Assembly: GCA_017509065.1 (NCBI GenBank)
Contig: JAFWQM010000096.1
Location: 1 to 64,000 of the forward strand
DNA length: 64,000 bases
From: Clostridia bacterium
Lineage (GTDB): Bacteria; Bacillota_A; Clostridia; Christensenellales; Aristaeellaceae
Direction of reading: 5' to 3'
The translations under genes and the position numbers were made by a program. The notes under the pieces are model-generated. The model saw only the letters and a list, made by a program, of their open reading frames with translations, was not told where the DNA came from and did no database searches. Position 1 is the stretch's first letter. Each line of letters starts with the position of its first letter. Shown one piece after another: positions 42,130 through 51,010 of the stretch.

Positions 42130-42771
42130 ATGATGAATGTCGCCCAAACCATCGCCCATGACCTGCTGTCCATCCGCGCCGTGTTCCTCCGGCCCGAAGA
42201 GCCCTTCACCTGGGCCAGCGGCATCAAAAGCCCCATCTACTGCGACAACCGCCTGACCCTCACCGCGCCGGAGGTGCGCACCCATGTGGAGCAGGGATTG
42301 AAAGCGCTGATCGAAACCTACTATCCCGACGCGGAAGTGCTGATGGGCACCTCCACCGCGGGCATCGCCCACGCCGCCATCACCGGGCACCTGATGAACC
42401 TGCCCATGGGCTACGTGCGCTCCGGGGCGAAGGACCACGGGCGCGGCAACCAGATCGAAGGAAAGCTGGAACCGGGCCAGAAGGTGGTCGTCGTGGAGGA
42501 TTTGATCTCCACCGGCGGCAGTGTGATCGAGGTGGTGGACGCTTTGCGGGACGCAGGCGCGGAGGTCTTAGGCATCGCCAGCATTTTCACCTACGGGATG
42601 CAAAAAGGCCTTGACCGCCTGGCCGCCGCGAACGTACAGAACATCAGCCTGAGCAATTTCGACACCCTCATTGAAGTGGCGGCGGAAGAAGGGTACATCC
42701 AGAAGGACGATGTGGAACGGCTGAAAAAATTCCGCGATAACCCGAGCGACGAAAGCTGGATGGTAAAGTAA
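42130..42771 (+). CDS. pyrE: Orotate phosphoribosyltransferase (213 aa)
   Basis: Adds ribose phosphate from PRPP to orotate, giving OMP. The PRPP-binding signature [18 protein letters not shown] lies near residue 120, the mobile loop region [18 protein letters not shown] near 97, and [17 protein letters not shown] near 27 binds orotate. RBS AAAGGAGAG; the second ATG one codon later is an equally good start. Confidence 0.95.
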   Translation: MMNVAQTIAHDLLSIRAVFLRPEEPFTWASGIKSPIYCDNRLTLTAPEVRTHVEQGLKALIETYYPDAEVLMGTSTAGIAHAAITGHLMNLPMGYVRSGAKDHGRGNQIEGKLEPGQKVVVVEDLISTGGSVIEVVDALRDAGAEVLGIASIFTYGMQKGLDRLAAANVQNISLSNFDTLIEVAAEEGYIQKDDVERLKKFRDNPSDESWMVK

Positions 42772-42772
42772 T

Positions 42773-43213
42773 ATGGATATTCGCGTGATGAACATTCAGG
42801 ACTACGATCAGGTTTACGCCCTGTGGATGTCCTGCAAGAACATGGGGTTCAATAATCTAGACGATTCCAGGGAGGGCATCGTTAAACTCCTGCGCCGCAA
42901 CCCGAACACTTCCTTCGTCGCTATGGACGGGGACAACTTGGCGGGCGTGATCCTCTCCGGCCAGGACGGGCGGCGGGGATACATTTATCACATGTCCGTC
43001 AGCGAAGCCTACCGGCGGCAGGGCGTAGGCTCCTTGCTGGTAGAGCGCTGCCTTGCCGCGCTGAAAGCCGAGGGTATCAATAAGGTGGCCCTGCTGGTGT
43101 TCAATCGCAATGAAGCGGGCAACGGCTTCTGGGAAGCCCAGGGCTTCACCGTCCGCAGCGACGTGACCTACCGCAACAAGGAACTGACGAAGCTGATCCG
43201 AATTGACACATGA
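42773..43213 (+). CDS. GNAT-family N-acetyltransferase, YpeA-like (146 aa)
   Basis: Opens with IRVMNIQDYDQVYALWMSC, a strong mark of the YpeA/RimI-like subgroup. The acetyl-CoA loop SEAYRRQGVGSLLVERCL lies near residue 78 and the end has NEAGNGFWEAQGFTVR. The substrate is unknown. It starts one base after the pyrE stop, so it is in the same transcript. Confidence 0.88.
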   Translation: MDIRVMNIQDYDQVYALWMSCKNMGFNNLDDSREGIVKLLRRNPNTSFVAMDGDNLAGVILSGQDGRRGYIYHMSVSEAYRRQGVGSLLVERCLAALKAEGINKVALLVFNRNEAGNGFWEAQGFTVRSDVTYRNKELTKLIRIDT

Positions 43214-43234
43214 ACAAGGGAGGTGGTGAACCAT

Positions 43235-43771
43235 ATGGTATTTCATCTGAACGTTACGGACGAGGATTATGTAGCCTTCAACGTCTATCACCTGTTTCAC
43301 ACGAAGGCGTATCGCCCCCGGCTGCTGGCAGCACGCTGCTTCAGGGCGATTTGCACTGTGCTGGTGGTGCTGGCGCTGTTGGTTGCCGGCGCGCCGATCC
43401 TGATCACCTTGGCGGTAGGCGCCGTGATGGCTGTCGGTTCTGTTATCGGTTTCCTTCGTTATCCATCCTCCTTGGCGCAAACGACGGCGAAGAACATAGA
43501 CAAATTGAAGAAGGAAGGCAAACTGGGATATGATCCGGAGTCCACGCTGGAATTGACGGAAGACGAAATAATCAGCGTCACCGACCGTTCCAGAAAAGTG
43601 TGGAAATATGATGAAATCATCAGGGTCGGCCAGGACGAGGAGCGTCTTTTTCTCATGACCGGCTCCTTGACGGCCCTCATCCTTCCCCGGCGCTGCCTGG
43701 ACGGGCAGGACGAAGCGTTGCTTTCCCTGCTGCGTAAAAAGTGCCCCCAGATCAGGATTGAAACCAATTAA
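43235..43771 (+). CDS. YcxB-like membrane protein (178 aa)
   Basis: The architecture matches the YcxB family: a short N-terminal soluble strand ([14 protein letters not shown]), two adjacent hydrophobic helices (residues about 38-75, [31 protein letters not shown]), then a C-terminal PH-like domain ([37 protein letters not shown] ... ALILPRRCL). Function is unknown. An in-frame GTG 4 codons upstream overlaps its own RBS (AGGGAGG), so the ATG is preferred. It separates pyrE and its GNAT from pyrB. Confidence 0.8.
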   Translation: MVFHLNVTDEDYVAFNVYHLFHTKAYRPRLLAARCFRAICTVLVVLALLVAGAPILITLAVGAVMAVGSVIGFLRYPSSLAQTTAKNIDKLKKEGKLGYDPESTLELTEDEIISVTDRSRKVWKYDEIIRVGQDEERLFLMTGSLTALILPRRCLDGQDEALLSLLRKKCPQIRIETN

Positions 43772-43788
43772 CGCAAAGGAGGCTTCCC

Positions 43789-44889
43789 ATGCGCCATTTG
43801 CTGAGCATCACCGATTTATCCGTGGAAGAGATCGACGCGCTGCTGTCCACCGCTTCCGATATTCAGGAAAACCCCGACAAATACGCCCATTGCATGGACG
43901 GAAAGAAGCTGGCCACCCTGTTTTTCGAGCCCTCCACCCGCACGCGGCTGTCCTTTGAGGCGGCAATGTACGAGCTGGGCGGTCACGTGATCGGCTTTGC
44001 GGGGGCAAGCGCTTCCTCCGCGGCCAAGGGCGAATCCGTGAAGGACACCATCCGCACCGTGGGCTGCTACGCGGACATCATCGCCATGCGCCATCCGCTG
44101 GAAGGCGCGCCTTGGGCAGCGGTGCAGGCCGCGACCACGCCGCTCATCAACGCGGGCGACGGCGGGCACCACCATCCCACGCAGACCCTGGCCGACCTGA
44201 TGACCCTGAAAAAAGAAAAGGGGCGGCTGGATCATTTGAAAATCGGCCTCTGCGGCGACCTCCGCTTCGGGCGCACTGTGCATTCCCTGATCGGCGCGCT
44301 GAGCCGCTATCCCTGCAACGAATTCATTCTGATTTCCCCCCGCGAGCTGCGCGTGCCGGGCCACATCGTGGCCGACCTGGCTGAGGCGGGCATCGCCTAC
44401 AGGGAAGCGGAATCGCTGGAGGACGCGATCGACAGCCTTGACGCGCTGTATATGACCCGCATCCAGCAGGAACGTTTTTTCAGCCCGGAAGAATATCTGC
44501 GCCTGAAAGACAGCTACATCCTGGACGAGGAAAAGATGCGCCTGGCAGCGAAGGACATGATCGTGATGCATCCCCTCCCCCGCGTGAACGAGATCGACGT
44601 GAAGGTGGACAGCGACCCCCGCGCCTGCTATTTCAAGCAGGTGATGTACGGAAAGATCATGCGCAAGGCCCTGATACTGAAGCTCCTTTCCGAAACCGAG
44701 CTGCCGCCCAAGCCCGGAAAGGTCCTGATCACCACCGGAAAGCAATGCAAAAATCCCCGCTGCATATCCTCCACTGAGCAGGGTCTGGAGCCGCTGTTCT
44801 ACCCGGTGCACCAGGTCATGCGCCACGGCCAGCTGACGCGCATTCCCACCAAATACGTGTGCGCGTACTGCGATATGGAACAGGTGTGA
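43789..44889 (+). CDS. pyrB: Aspartate carbamoyltransferase with C-terminal PyrI-type zinc domain (366 aa)
   Basis: Joins carbamoyl phosphate to aspartate, the committed step of pyrimidine synthesis. Residues 1 to about 300 are PyrB: the carbamoyl-phosphate loop [15 protein letters not shown] near 42, HPTQTLADL near 125, and [20 protein letters not shown] near 264. After it comes an extension with four Cys, CKNPRC and CAYC, spaced about 45 residues apart. It resembles the zinc domain of the regulatory chain PyrI (which has CxxxxC and CxxC). The nucleotide-binding domain of PyrI is missing, so CTP/ATP control is not expected. RBS AAAGGAGG. Confidence 0.93.
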   Translation: MRHLLSITDLSVEEIDALLSTASDIQENPDKYAHCMDGKKLATLFFEPSTRTRLSFEAAMYELGGHVIGFAGASASSAAKGESVKDTIRTVGCYADIIAMRHPLEGAPWAAVQAATTPLINAGDGGHHHPTQTLADLMTLKKEKGRLDHLKIGLCGDLRFGRTVHSLIGALSRYPCNEFILISPRELRVPGHIVADLAEAGIAYREAESLEDAIDSLDALYMTRIQQERFFSPEEYLRLKDSYILDEEKMRLAAKDMIVMHPLPRVNEIDVKVDSDPRACYFKQVMYGKIMRKALILKLLSETELPPKPGKVLITTGKQCKNPRCISSTEQGLEPLFYPVHQVMRHGQLTRIPTKYVCAYCDMEQV

Positions 44890-44907
44890 AAGCAGGTGCT
44901 TACGGTA

Positions 44908-45650
44908 TCAGTCGGGAACGCTGAAAAACCGTTTGAATTCCTCTGCCGGGACAGGCTTTGAGAAGTAATAGCCCTGAACGATATCGCATCCCAGCTTTTT
45001 CAGCGTCAGCATCTGTTCCTCCGTTTCCACGCCGACCATCTCCGGCATCTTCCAGTCAACGAGAATGAGATCGTAATCCGGCATACGCGCATGGGAACAT
45101 AGCTCAGGGTCTCCTGCACGCCGTGGTAGCTGAAAGCCGTTACGCCGCGTTTTCCTTCTCTGAAGTCGCGCAGTACGGCGTCGTAGGAATAGCCTTCTTC
45201 ATAGTCTGCATGGGAAAGGGCTTCAAGCAGGTTATCCTCCGCGGCAAGGCCCCCGAGAACCGTGATGCTCAGCGCGATGCCGTCGTCCGCTGTGTAAACA
45301 AGCCCGTCCTCATCCACGAAGGCAAAACGTTCCAGGCTGAAAAGCTGCTTTATCTTCCGCTGGTAAGAGCGCAAATGATCCAGATCGCTCAGATCGTTCT
45401 CATCCATCAGGCCGAGGGCAATCTGAACGGCGTTTACGCTGTCGTTCAGGTTATCCTCAACGACCTGCTCCCGACGGCCTGCCAGCTCCTCCAGATACAG
45501 CAGGCTGACGGAACGCGCCGCTTCGGAAGTGTCCCGGTGCGCGATCCGGCCCATCATGAGCGTGCCGCCGATCAGGATGGAAGCAAGGATGACGACGCTG
45601 CCAATGATTATCGCCGGCAGACTGCGTTTTCCGCGTTTGTTTTTATGGTA
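44908..45650 (-). pseudogene. Decayed sensor/REC/EAL signalling gene with large internal deletion
   Basis: On the minus strand an N-terminal transmembrane helix (PAIIIGSVVILASILIGG) and sensor region (SVSLLYLEELAGRREQVVEDNL ... FAFVDEDGLVYTADDG) remain. The frame then shifts near 45085. A receiver scrap (MPDYDLILVDWKMPEM) is joined directly to the extreme C-terminus of an EAL domain (VGVETEEQMLTLKKLGCDI, VQGYYFSKPVPAEEFKRFF). The rest of the protein is gone, and no start codon is visible at the expected place. It is best read as a remnant of a large cyclic-di-GMP or hybrid kinase protein. Confidence 0.85.
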
Positions 45651-45659
45651 GCCTTCTCC

Positions 45660-46832
45660 TTATGTTTTGTCCACCCGGAAGATGCCGCATTTCAGATACT
45701 GCGTTTCCGGCGCGGCGGGAAGGATGGGATGGTCGCGGCCCTGCGTCCGGTAATCCACCTGGAACAGATGCACCCGCGCGTCGCGGGCGGCGGAGAGAAC
45801 AACCTCTTTGAACTGCCCCGGCAGCATGTGCTGGCTGCATGAGCAGGTGATCAGATACCCGCCGTCCTTCACCAGCTTCATGCCGCGCAGGTTGATTTCC
45901 TTGTAGCCCCGGGCGGCGGCCTCCACCGCTGCGCGGGTCTTCGTGAACGCAGGCGGGTCGAGGATGACCACGTCGTACTGCTCCCCGGCGGCGCACTGCT
46001 CTTTCAGATAATCAAAAGCATTTGCGGCTACGAAGCGCACGTTGTCAAAGCCGTTGAGCGCCGCGTTTTCCCGGGCGAAGTCGCAGGCGTATTCCGAAAT
46101 GTCCACGCCCGTCACGTCCGCCGCGCCGAACTTCGCCGCGTGGAGCGCGAACGAGCCGGTATGCGTAAAGCAGTCCAGCACCCGCGCGCCTTTGACGAAC
46201 GGCGCGATGGCGGCGCGGTTTTCCTTCTGATCCAGGAAGAAGCCGGTTTTCTGCCCCTGCTTCACGTCCACCCAAAACTTGACCCCGTTTTCCTCCATCT
46301 GCACGCGGTCGGGCACTTCTCCGCGGAGCACGCCCGTGACCTGCTGCAGGCCCTCCAGCTCGCGCACCGGCACGTCCCCGCGCTCATAAATGCCCTTTGG
46401 ATGCACCTCATCCATCAGCGCGTCGCAGATCATTTCCTTATAGCGCTCCATGCCCAGGCACAGGCACTGCAGCGAAAGCACGTCCCCGAAGCTGTCCACG
46501 ATCACGGCAGGCAGGCCGTCGCTCTCCGCAAAAATCAGGCGGCAGGAGCGCAGGTCGGCAAACCGGCGGCGGTACTCCACCGCCCGATGCACGCGGCCCC
46601 GGATGAACGCTTCATCAATGGGCGTATCCTGATAACTCAGGATGCGCAAAGCAATTTGAGAATGGGGATTGTATGCCGCCATGCACAGGAACCGCCCGTT
46701 GCTGGCGGTGACGCGCACGGTGTCGCCCGGCTGTGGGTCGTTCTTCGTGCGGGCGATGTCGCTGCGAAACACCCAGGGATGCCCCGAATAAACGCGCTTT
46801 TCTTTTCCGGGAAGCAAAATCACATCTGCCAT
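45660..46832 (-). CDS. rlmI: Class I SAM-dependent 23S rRNA cytosine methyltransferase, RlmI-like (390 aa)
   Basis: An N-terminal PUA-like domain (residues 1-75: LLPGKEKRVYSGHPWVFRSDI) binds RNA. The Rossmann methyltransferase follows with the SAM loop VLDCFTHTGSFALHAAKFGAADVTGVDIS near 222 and the motif IV DVVILDPPAF near 295. The Cys pair in TCSCSQHML is near 335. The length and order match RlmI/YccW, which makes m5C in 23S rRNA; the exact base is inferred from the family. RBS GGAGG. It is transcribed from 46987 with a leader of about 120 bases that contains a terminator-like hairpin. Confidence 0.92.
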   Translation of the reverse strand: MADVILLPGKEKRVYSGHPWVFRSDIARTKNDPQPGDTVRVTASNGRFLCMAAYNPHSQIALRILSYQDTPIDEAFIRGRVHRAVEYRRRFADLRSCRLIFAESDGLPAVIVDSFGDVLSLQCLCLGMERYKEMICDALMDEVHPKGIYERGDVPVRELEGLQQVTGVLRGEVPDRVQMEENGVKFWVDVKQGQKTGFFLDQKENRAAIAPFVKGARVLDCFTHTGSFALHAAKFGAADVTGVDISEYACDFARENAALNGFDNVRFVAANAFDYLKEQCAAGEQYDVVILDPPAFTKTRAAVEAAARGYKEINLRGMKLVKDGGYLITCSCSQHMLPGQFKEVVLSAARDARVHLFQVDYRTQGRDHPILPAAPETQYLKCGIFRVDKT

Positions 46833-46848
46833 AATAATCCTCCATGAC

Positions 46849-46875
46849 GAAAGAAAAGGGCGGCGCCCGCCCTAT
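46849..46875 (-). promoter_or_regulatory. Terminator-like hairpin in the rlmI leader
   Basis: On the minus strand GGGCGG-GCG-CCGCCC is followed by TTTTCTTT, ending about 15 bases before the rlmI start codon. Position and shape suggest attenuation. Confidence 0.5.
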
Positions 46876-46958
46876 GAATCAGTCCGAATGCCGCCGGGTT
46901 GATACTGATGCCTCGGCAAAGCTTCCGGATCAGGCCCACAACGTGTCAGCTATTGAAA

Positions 46959-46987
46959 ATTATAGCATAAGATGATTTGTTGTTCAA
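46959..46987 (-). promoter_or_regulatory. Sigma-A promoter for rlmI
   Basis: Minus strand: TTGAAC (46987-46982), a 17-base spacer, TATAAT (46964-46959). Confidence 0.8.
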
Positions 46988-47040
46988 CCGGATTTTCATG
47001 CTCCGCAAGCCATACGGGAATTTGTTTATCAAAATTTCAT

Positions 47041-47069
47041 TTGACTTTTCTTTTCCGGTATGCTACAAT
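47041..47069 (+). promoter_or_regulatory. Sigma-A promoter for the tRNA pair
   Basis: TTGACT at 47041-47046, a 17-base spacer and TACAAT at 47064-47069, 28 bases before tRNA-Thr. Confidence 0.85.
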
Positions 47070-47096
47070 ATCCGTTGCTGGCAAGCGTGCCGGCAT

Positions 47097-47169
47097 GCCG
47101 ATATAGCTCAGTTGGTAGAGCGGCTGATTCGTAATCATCAGGTCAAGGGTTCGAGTCCCTTTATCGGCT
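47097..47169 (+). tRNA. tRNA-Thr (anticodon CGT)
   Basis: Cloverleaf: acceptor GCCGATA/TATCGGC, D arm GCTC/GAGC, anticodon loop TTCGTAA, T arm AAGGG/CCCTT with TTCGAGT. No CCA is encoded. The anticodon stem has one mismatch (C28-U42). The sequence closely follows Thr-CGT tRNAs of other bacteria. Confidence 0.95.
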
Positions 47170-47176
47170 CCTTTGC

Positions 47177-47250
47177 CGAGGTGTAGCGCAGTCTGGTAGC
47201 GCGTTTGGTTCGGGACCAAAAGGCCGTGGGTTCGAATCCCACCACTTCGA
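47177..47250 (+). tRNA. tRNA-Pro (anticodon CGG)
   Basis: Cloverleaf: acceptor CGAGGTG/CACTTCG with discriminator A, D arm GCGC/GCGC, anticodon stem TTTGG/CCAAA with loop TTCGGGA, T arm GTGGG/CCCAC. No encoded CCA. Seven bases after tRNA-Thr, same transcript. Confidence 0.95.
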
Positions 47251-47253
47251 TTC

Positions 47254-47293
47254 TGAAAAAGCATCGAATCTGTGTAAGATTTGGTGCTTTTTT
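47254..47293 (+). terminator. Intrinsic terminator of the tRNA transcript
   Basis: AAAAAGCATCGAATC pairs with GATTTGGTGCTTTTT, which supplies the T run. Confidence 0.8.
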
Positions 47294-47402
47294 GTTACGA
47301 TTATTACATGCTTGTCATTTCTTCGCACACTTCTTTGGCAAAAGAACGGTTCTTTATCACATAATTTATCACAAATCCACTTGCTGCACAGCCTTCAACC
47401 CC

Positions 47403-47717
47403 TTATTTTTCAACGGTTTCCGAAAGACTTTGCTTATCACAATCCGTATCACATGGCGGCGAAAACATTGTATTCATCATTGTCGCTGCTTTCTCTAAAT
47501 CTTTCTCTTGAGTATGTGTATAAATATCCCGCATCGTAGCATAATCAGCCCAGCCGCCGATGGATTGAAGAGTTTTATCATCCATCCCTTTTCTATGGCA
47601 TACCGTCGCAAAGGTGTGACGGAAGCAATGAGGTGTAGCATCATAGACATTGATTTGCTTTTTGATGCGTTGCCACATACGCTTGATTGTTTGCTGAGAA
47701 ATTGTGTCTTGGAGCAC
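47403..47717 (-). pseudogene. C-terminal fragment of a tyrosine recombinase (integrase)
   Basis: About 100 residues of the catalytic C-terminus survive: HCFRHTFATVCHRKGMDDKTLQSIGGWADYATMRDIYTH would be read as one run and contains the box II HxxR (HCFRHTFA), the GG-W position and the nucleophile Tyr. Upstream the frame is broken (a TGA precedes it), and the box I arginine region is missing. It lies 150 bases past tRNA-Pro, the typical place for an integrase beside its attachment site. The start codon is not an ATG but a GTG inside former coding sequence. Confidence 0.85.
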
Positions 47718-47788
47718 AAATATTTTGTTTTCTTCTGTACTGGGCCTTCAGAAAAGTAACCAGTAATATAGAGGATTTCAGACAAGCA

Positions 47789-47815
47789 TACCCGGCACCT
47801 TCATGATGCCGGGCT
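47789..47815. terminator. Intergenic hairpin between the integrase remnant and the DUF2804 gene
   Basis: CCCGGCACC-TTCAT-GATGCCGGG. The U run is weak on either strand, though TTATTTCT follows on the plus side. Confidence 0.45.
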
Positions 47816-47939
47816 TATTTCTATTTGGCCTTTTACTTTACTTCAAAACCCCTGGCAGCCAGCGCGGCAATCAGGCCGTCGCTCTCCGGGCCGGTCTGTA
47901 TGCCTTCCTGGTCTACCAAGTTTTACAGAGCGCCGCTGT

Positions 47940-48980
47940 TTACCAGCGGTTATGCACCTTTTCCGCGAAACCGGTCAGGTTTTCGATATGGATGACCCGT
48001 CCGTCGTCCAGGACGGCGTCGCCGGTGAAGCGGCCGAATACCTGGTGCTGGTCGGACACGAGGAGCTTAAAGTCGATCTTGGCGCTCCTGTCCATGATGG
48101 GTTCAAAATCCATCTGGAAGCGGCCGTCGTCGCTGGTGAATTTCCAGGGGGACATGTAGTCTTCCTTCCCGTCCTGCATGGGGATTTCAAACTTCACCTG
48201 GCTCAGCTTGTGCGCCTCTCCGTCGTAGAACAGCATGTTTTCGCTGGCGGCGCTGGTATCCCCGAAGCCGTAGCCGATGTTGAAGCCGAACGGCACGCCA
48301 TCGGCCAGCCCGGAAGCGGAACCCCAGTGCCATGTGTTGTCATACGTCCACACCCCGCGACCCCAGTCCAGCACGGCGAAATCCCGGTCAGGCGAGAAGG
48401 TGTAGCGCTTGCCGCCCAGAGTCACGAAGCCCTCCGTCCGCAGGCAGTTGATTTTCTGGTTGTAGTAGAACGCCTTGGGTTTGTCCGCAAAGGGCGTCAC
48501 GATCACCATGGAATCCTTCGGCGCGTCGGTGAGCGTCAGATCAAAGGTCAGGGTCGGCGCATTCTGTGCGCCGGTGGGAAAACGCTCCATCTGGCCAAAC
48601 AGCCGGCGGCGCGTCCCGTCGTTCTCAAAGATCATTTCATAGTCCTTGCCATAGGCGCGGATGTCGCCCTCCCGGCTGGTCGGGGGCAGACTGCGCTTCC
48701 CGTTGGGCGGCATGATGGCGGACTTGGTGGCCTGGCTGTTTTCGTCAAAGTCCAGCAGGGAAATGCTGTCCATGTACAGATAGCCGTTGTCCGCGATGGT
48801 GAGCGCAAAGGCGCAGCGGTCGGTCGTGACGCAGTAATAGTCCCATTCCTTGATGCGGAACCGCGGCGCGGCGACCCGCTTCCTGTCGTAGTCTTTGATC
48901 AGTTCCGTGGCGTACCCTGTTTCAGTCAGATGCCCCTGTTCATCGTGCAAAGGGCCTGGCGCTGTGATGCGGCGCTGCAT
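47940..48980 (-). CDS. DUF2804 family protein (346 aa)
   Basis: Recognised by overall pattern: MQRRITAPGPLHDEQGHLTETGYA at the start, then RFRIKEWDYYCVTTDRCAFALTIADNGYLY, WHWGSASGLADGVPFGFNIGYGFGD, and the final VSDQHQVFGRFTGDAVLDDGRVI. The family folds like a lipocalin-related double beta-barrel (as in AttH/CrtC-like proteins). Its function is unknown, possibly lipid or hydrophobic-ligand binding. No signal peptide. The ATG at 48980 is chosen for RBS AAGGAGG; 28 codons of open frame upstream are not used. It stands alone. Confidence 0.85.
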   Translation of the reverse strand: MQRRITAPGPLHDEQGHLTETGYATELIKDYDRKRVAAPRFRIKEWDYYCVTTDRCAFALTIADNGYLYMDSISLLDFDENSQATKSAIMPPNGKRSLPPTSREGDIRAYGKDYEMIFENDGTRRRLFGQMERFPTGAQNAPTLTFDLTLTDAPKDSMVIVTPFADKPKAFYYNQKINCLRTEGFVTLGGKRYTFSPDRDFAVLDWGRGVWTYDNTWHWGSASGLADGVPFGFNIGYGFGDTSAASENMLFYDGEAHKLSQVKFEIPMQDGKEDYMSPWKFTSDDGRFQMDFEPIMDRSAKIDFKLLVSDQHQVFGRFTGDAVLDDGRVIHIENLTGFAEKVHNRW

Positions 48981-49063
48981 GAAACCGCCTCCTTGTCCGC
49001 GTAAATTCTGAATTCTGATTCCATTATAGCAATTCCCCGGGCCTTGCGCAAGCGCTGTATTCA

Positions 49064-49256
49064 CATATCTGGGGAAACTATTCTTTTCTGTCCGGGGCCT
49101 TCCGGCCTTTCCGGGGCTACCGCCCGGCCTTCACTGAAAATCATCCACTGGATGATTTTCCGGGCGTTGCGGCCCCTACGCTGAAAACCAGCCCAAGGGC
49201 AGGTTTTCCGGGCGCTTCGGCCCCAAAGAGCGGTTCCCCCAGGAATATCTGAATGG
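49064..49256. repeat. Composite palindromic repeat (GGGGAAACTATTC family)
   Basis: The same layout as at 4915, with GGGGCCTTCCGGCC, a TGAAAATCATCCA/TGGATGATTTTC hairpin, CTGAAAACCAGCCC and GGGCGCTTCGGCCCC inside. The right end CCCCCAGGAATATCTGAATGG matches the ATTCAGATAT ends of other copies. It occupies half of the 450-base gap before the exopolysaccharide operon. Confidence 0.75.
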
Positions 49257-49300
49257 CAATAAAAAACTAACAGAACTGTATAATAATGTACGCAAAGCCC

Positions 49301-49329
49301 TTGAAACATCTTTTTCCAAATGATATAAT
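49301..49329 (+). promoter_or_regulatory. Sigma-A promoter of the exopolysaccharide operon
   Basis: TTGAAA at 49301-49306, a 17-base spacer, TATAAT at 49324-49329. Within the 105-base leader a hairpin (GGGCG-TTTT-CGCCC, about 49367-49380) is followed by GTTTTCCCG and could attenuate transcription. Confidence 0.75.
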
Positions 49330-49438
49330 GATCACGAAAGAAATCCGGCTGAAAAGTACAGAAAATGGGCGTTTTCGCCCGTTTTCCCGTTCAATCGGCT
49401 TTTTTGTATACTACCGAAAAAAGGAGTTTGTTCCTCAG

Positions 49439-50383
49439 ATGAAACGTGTGCTTGTGACCGGAGGCGCGGGATTCCTGGGCAGTCATCTGTGCGCGGCGCT
49501 GCTGAAAGCGCCCGATCATTTCGTGATTGCGCTGGACAACCTGTCCACTGGGAAGAAGGAAAACATTTCTCCGCTGATGGGAACAAACCGCTTTGAATTC
49601 ATTGATTGGGATGTGCGGCTGCCCTTTGACTGCCCCGTGGATCAGATTTACCATGCCGCCTCGCCCGCAAGTCCGAAAGCCTACCAGCAGTCGCCCAGCT
49701 CCACGACGAAAACCTGCGTGCTGGGAACGCTGAACATGCTGGAGCTGGCGAAGAAATATGACGCGAAACTATTGCAGTTTTCCACCAGCGAAGTATACGG
49801 CAATCCGCTGATCCACCCGCAGAAAGAAGATTATTTCGGCAATGTGAATCCCATCGGCGTCCGCAGCTGTTACGACGAAGGCAAGCGGTGCGCGGAATCG
49901 CTGTGCATGGACTATGCGCGGGAGTTTGGCGTGAAAGCCAAAATCATCCGCATTTTCAACACATACGGACTGCGTATGGATATTGCAGACGGGCGCGTGG
50001 TGTCCAACTTTGTGACGCAGGCGCTGCGAGGAGAGTCCATTACGATCCACGGCGACGGCAGCCAGACCCGCAGCTTTTGCTACGTGGACGATATGATCCG
50101 GGGCATCATGAAAATGATGAACGAAACGGAGGACGGCTTTCATGGGCCGGTAAACCTGGGAAATCCCGAGGAAATCACAGTGCTGGAGCTGGCCCGGCTG
50201 GTGAAGCAAAAAACAGGCTCGTCTTCTGAATTGATCCATCTTCCGCTTCCCGGCGATGATCCGGTTCAGCGCAGGCCCGATATTTCCCTCGCGTGGAAAA
50301 AGCTGAACTGGAAGCCGATGGTTTCACTGGATGAAGGGCTGGAAAAAACGATAGACTATTTCCGCGGGATTGTGAAGCCATGA
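49439..50383 (+). CDS. NAD-dependent nucleotide-sugar epimerase/decarboxylase, UDP-xylose-synthase-like (314 aa)
   Basis: A short-chain dehydrogenase acting on UDP- or dTDP-sugars. The NAD loop [11 protein letters not shown] lies at residues 8-18. The segment [28 protein letters not shown] and the catalytic STSEVYG and Y-x3-K (SCYDEGKR near 145) follow. The pattern [25 protein letters not shown] is most like UDP-glucuronate decarboxylase, but a 4,6-dehydratase cannot be excluded. The start ATG lies 12 bases after AAGGAG. First gene of the polysaccharide operon. Confidence 0.9.
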   Translation: MKRVLVTGGAGFLGSHLCAALLKAPDHFVIALDNLSTGKKENISPLMGTNRFEFIDWDVRLPFDCPVDQIYHAASPASPKAYQQSPSSTTKTCVLGTLNMLELAKKYDAKLLQFSTSEVYGNPLIHPQKEDYFGNVNPIGVRSCYDEGKRCAESLCMDYAREFGVKAKIIRIFNTYGLRMDIADGRVVSNFVTQALRGESITIHGDGSQTRSFCYVDDMIRGIMKMMNETEDGFHGPVNLGNPEEITVLELARLVKQKTGSSSELIHLPLPGDDPVQRRPDISLAWKKLNWKPMVSLDEGLEKTIDYFRGIVKP

Positions 50384-51009
50384 CCGATGCGCGGCCAAAT
50401 AAAAAGCTCGCTTACCGGATCGTTAAGCGCACCGCTGATATTGCGCTCAGTCTTGCGGGGATGATTGTCCTTTCGCCCTTGTTTGCCATGATTGCCGTGG
50501 CGGTTGCCGCCGAAAAGGAAGGCGGCGTGATCTTCCGACAGCAGCGGGCGGGATGGAGAAATCGGCCGTTCACGATGTACAAATTCCGCACGATGGTGAA
50601 AAACGCCGCAGTGCTGCGGGCGGGCATGGAGCAATTCAACGAACTGGATGGCCCGGCGTTCAAAATGAAGGACGATCCCCGGGTGACGAAGGTTGGAAAA
50701 TTCCTGCGCAGGACCAGCCTGGACGAGCTGCCCCAGCTTTTCAACGTGCTCAAAGGCGATATGTCGCTGGTCGGCCCGAGGCCGCTTCCGACTTACGAAT
50801 CACAAAAGTGCAGCAAAGAACAGCTTCAAAGGCTGCTGGTGAAGCCGGGAATCACCTGTTACTGGCAGGTATGCGGCAGGAACGACGTCCCGTTCAGCGA
50901 ATGGATGGAGATGGATCTGCGGTATATCTGCGAGCAAAGCATCCGCACGGACGCGGCCATCCTGCTGCGGACGGTGAAAGCAGTGCTGTCGGGAAGGGGC
51001 GCGTATTGA
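50380..51009 (+). CDS. Undecaprenyl-phosphate sugar-1-phosphate transferase (209 aa)
   Basis: A bacterial sugar transferase that starts the repeat unit by putting a sugar phosphate on undecaprenyl phosphate. An N-terminal membrane helix ([21 protein letters not shown]), then [23 protein letters not shown] near residue 50, [26 protein letters not shown] near 110 and [14 protein letters not shown] near 155 are all family marks. The monotopic short form lacks the extra helices of the large WbaP type. Start overlaps the epimerase stop in ATGA. Confidence 0.95.
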   Translation: MTDARPNKKLAYRIVKRTADIALSLAGMIVLSPLFAMIAVAVAAEKEGGVIFRQQRAGWRNRPFTMYKFRTMVKNAAVLRAGMEQFNELDGPAFKMKDDPRVTKVGKFLRRTSLDELPQLFNVLKGDMSLVGPRPLPTYESQKCSKEQLQRLLVKPGITCYWQVCGRNDVPFSEWMEMDLRYICEQSIRTDAAILLRTVKAVLSGRGAY

Positions 51010-51010
51010 T

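Noticed and set aside
47495..47785. A 96-codon minus-strand frame overlapping the integrase fragment
   Set aside because: It is a different frame of the same decayed region and shows no integrase motifs of its own; treated as part of the remnant.
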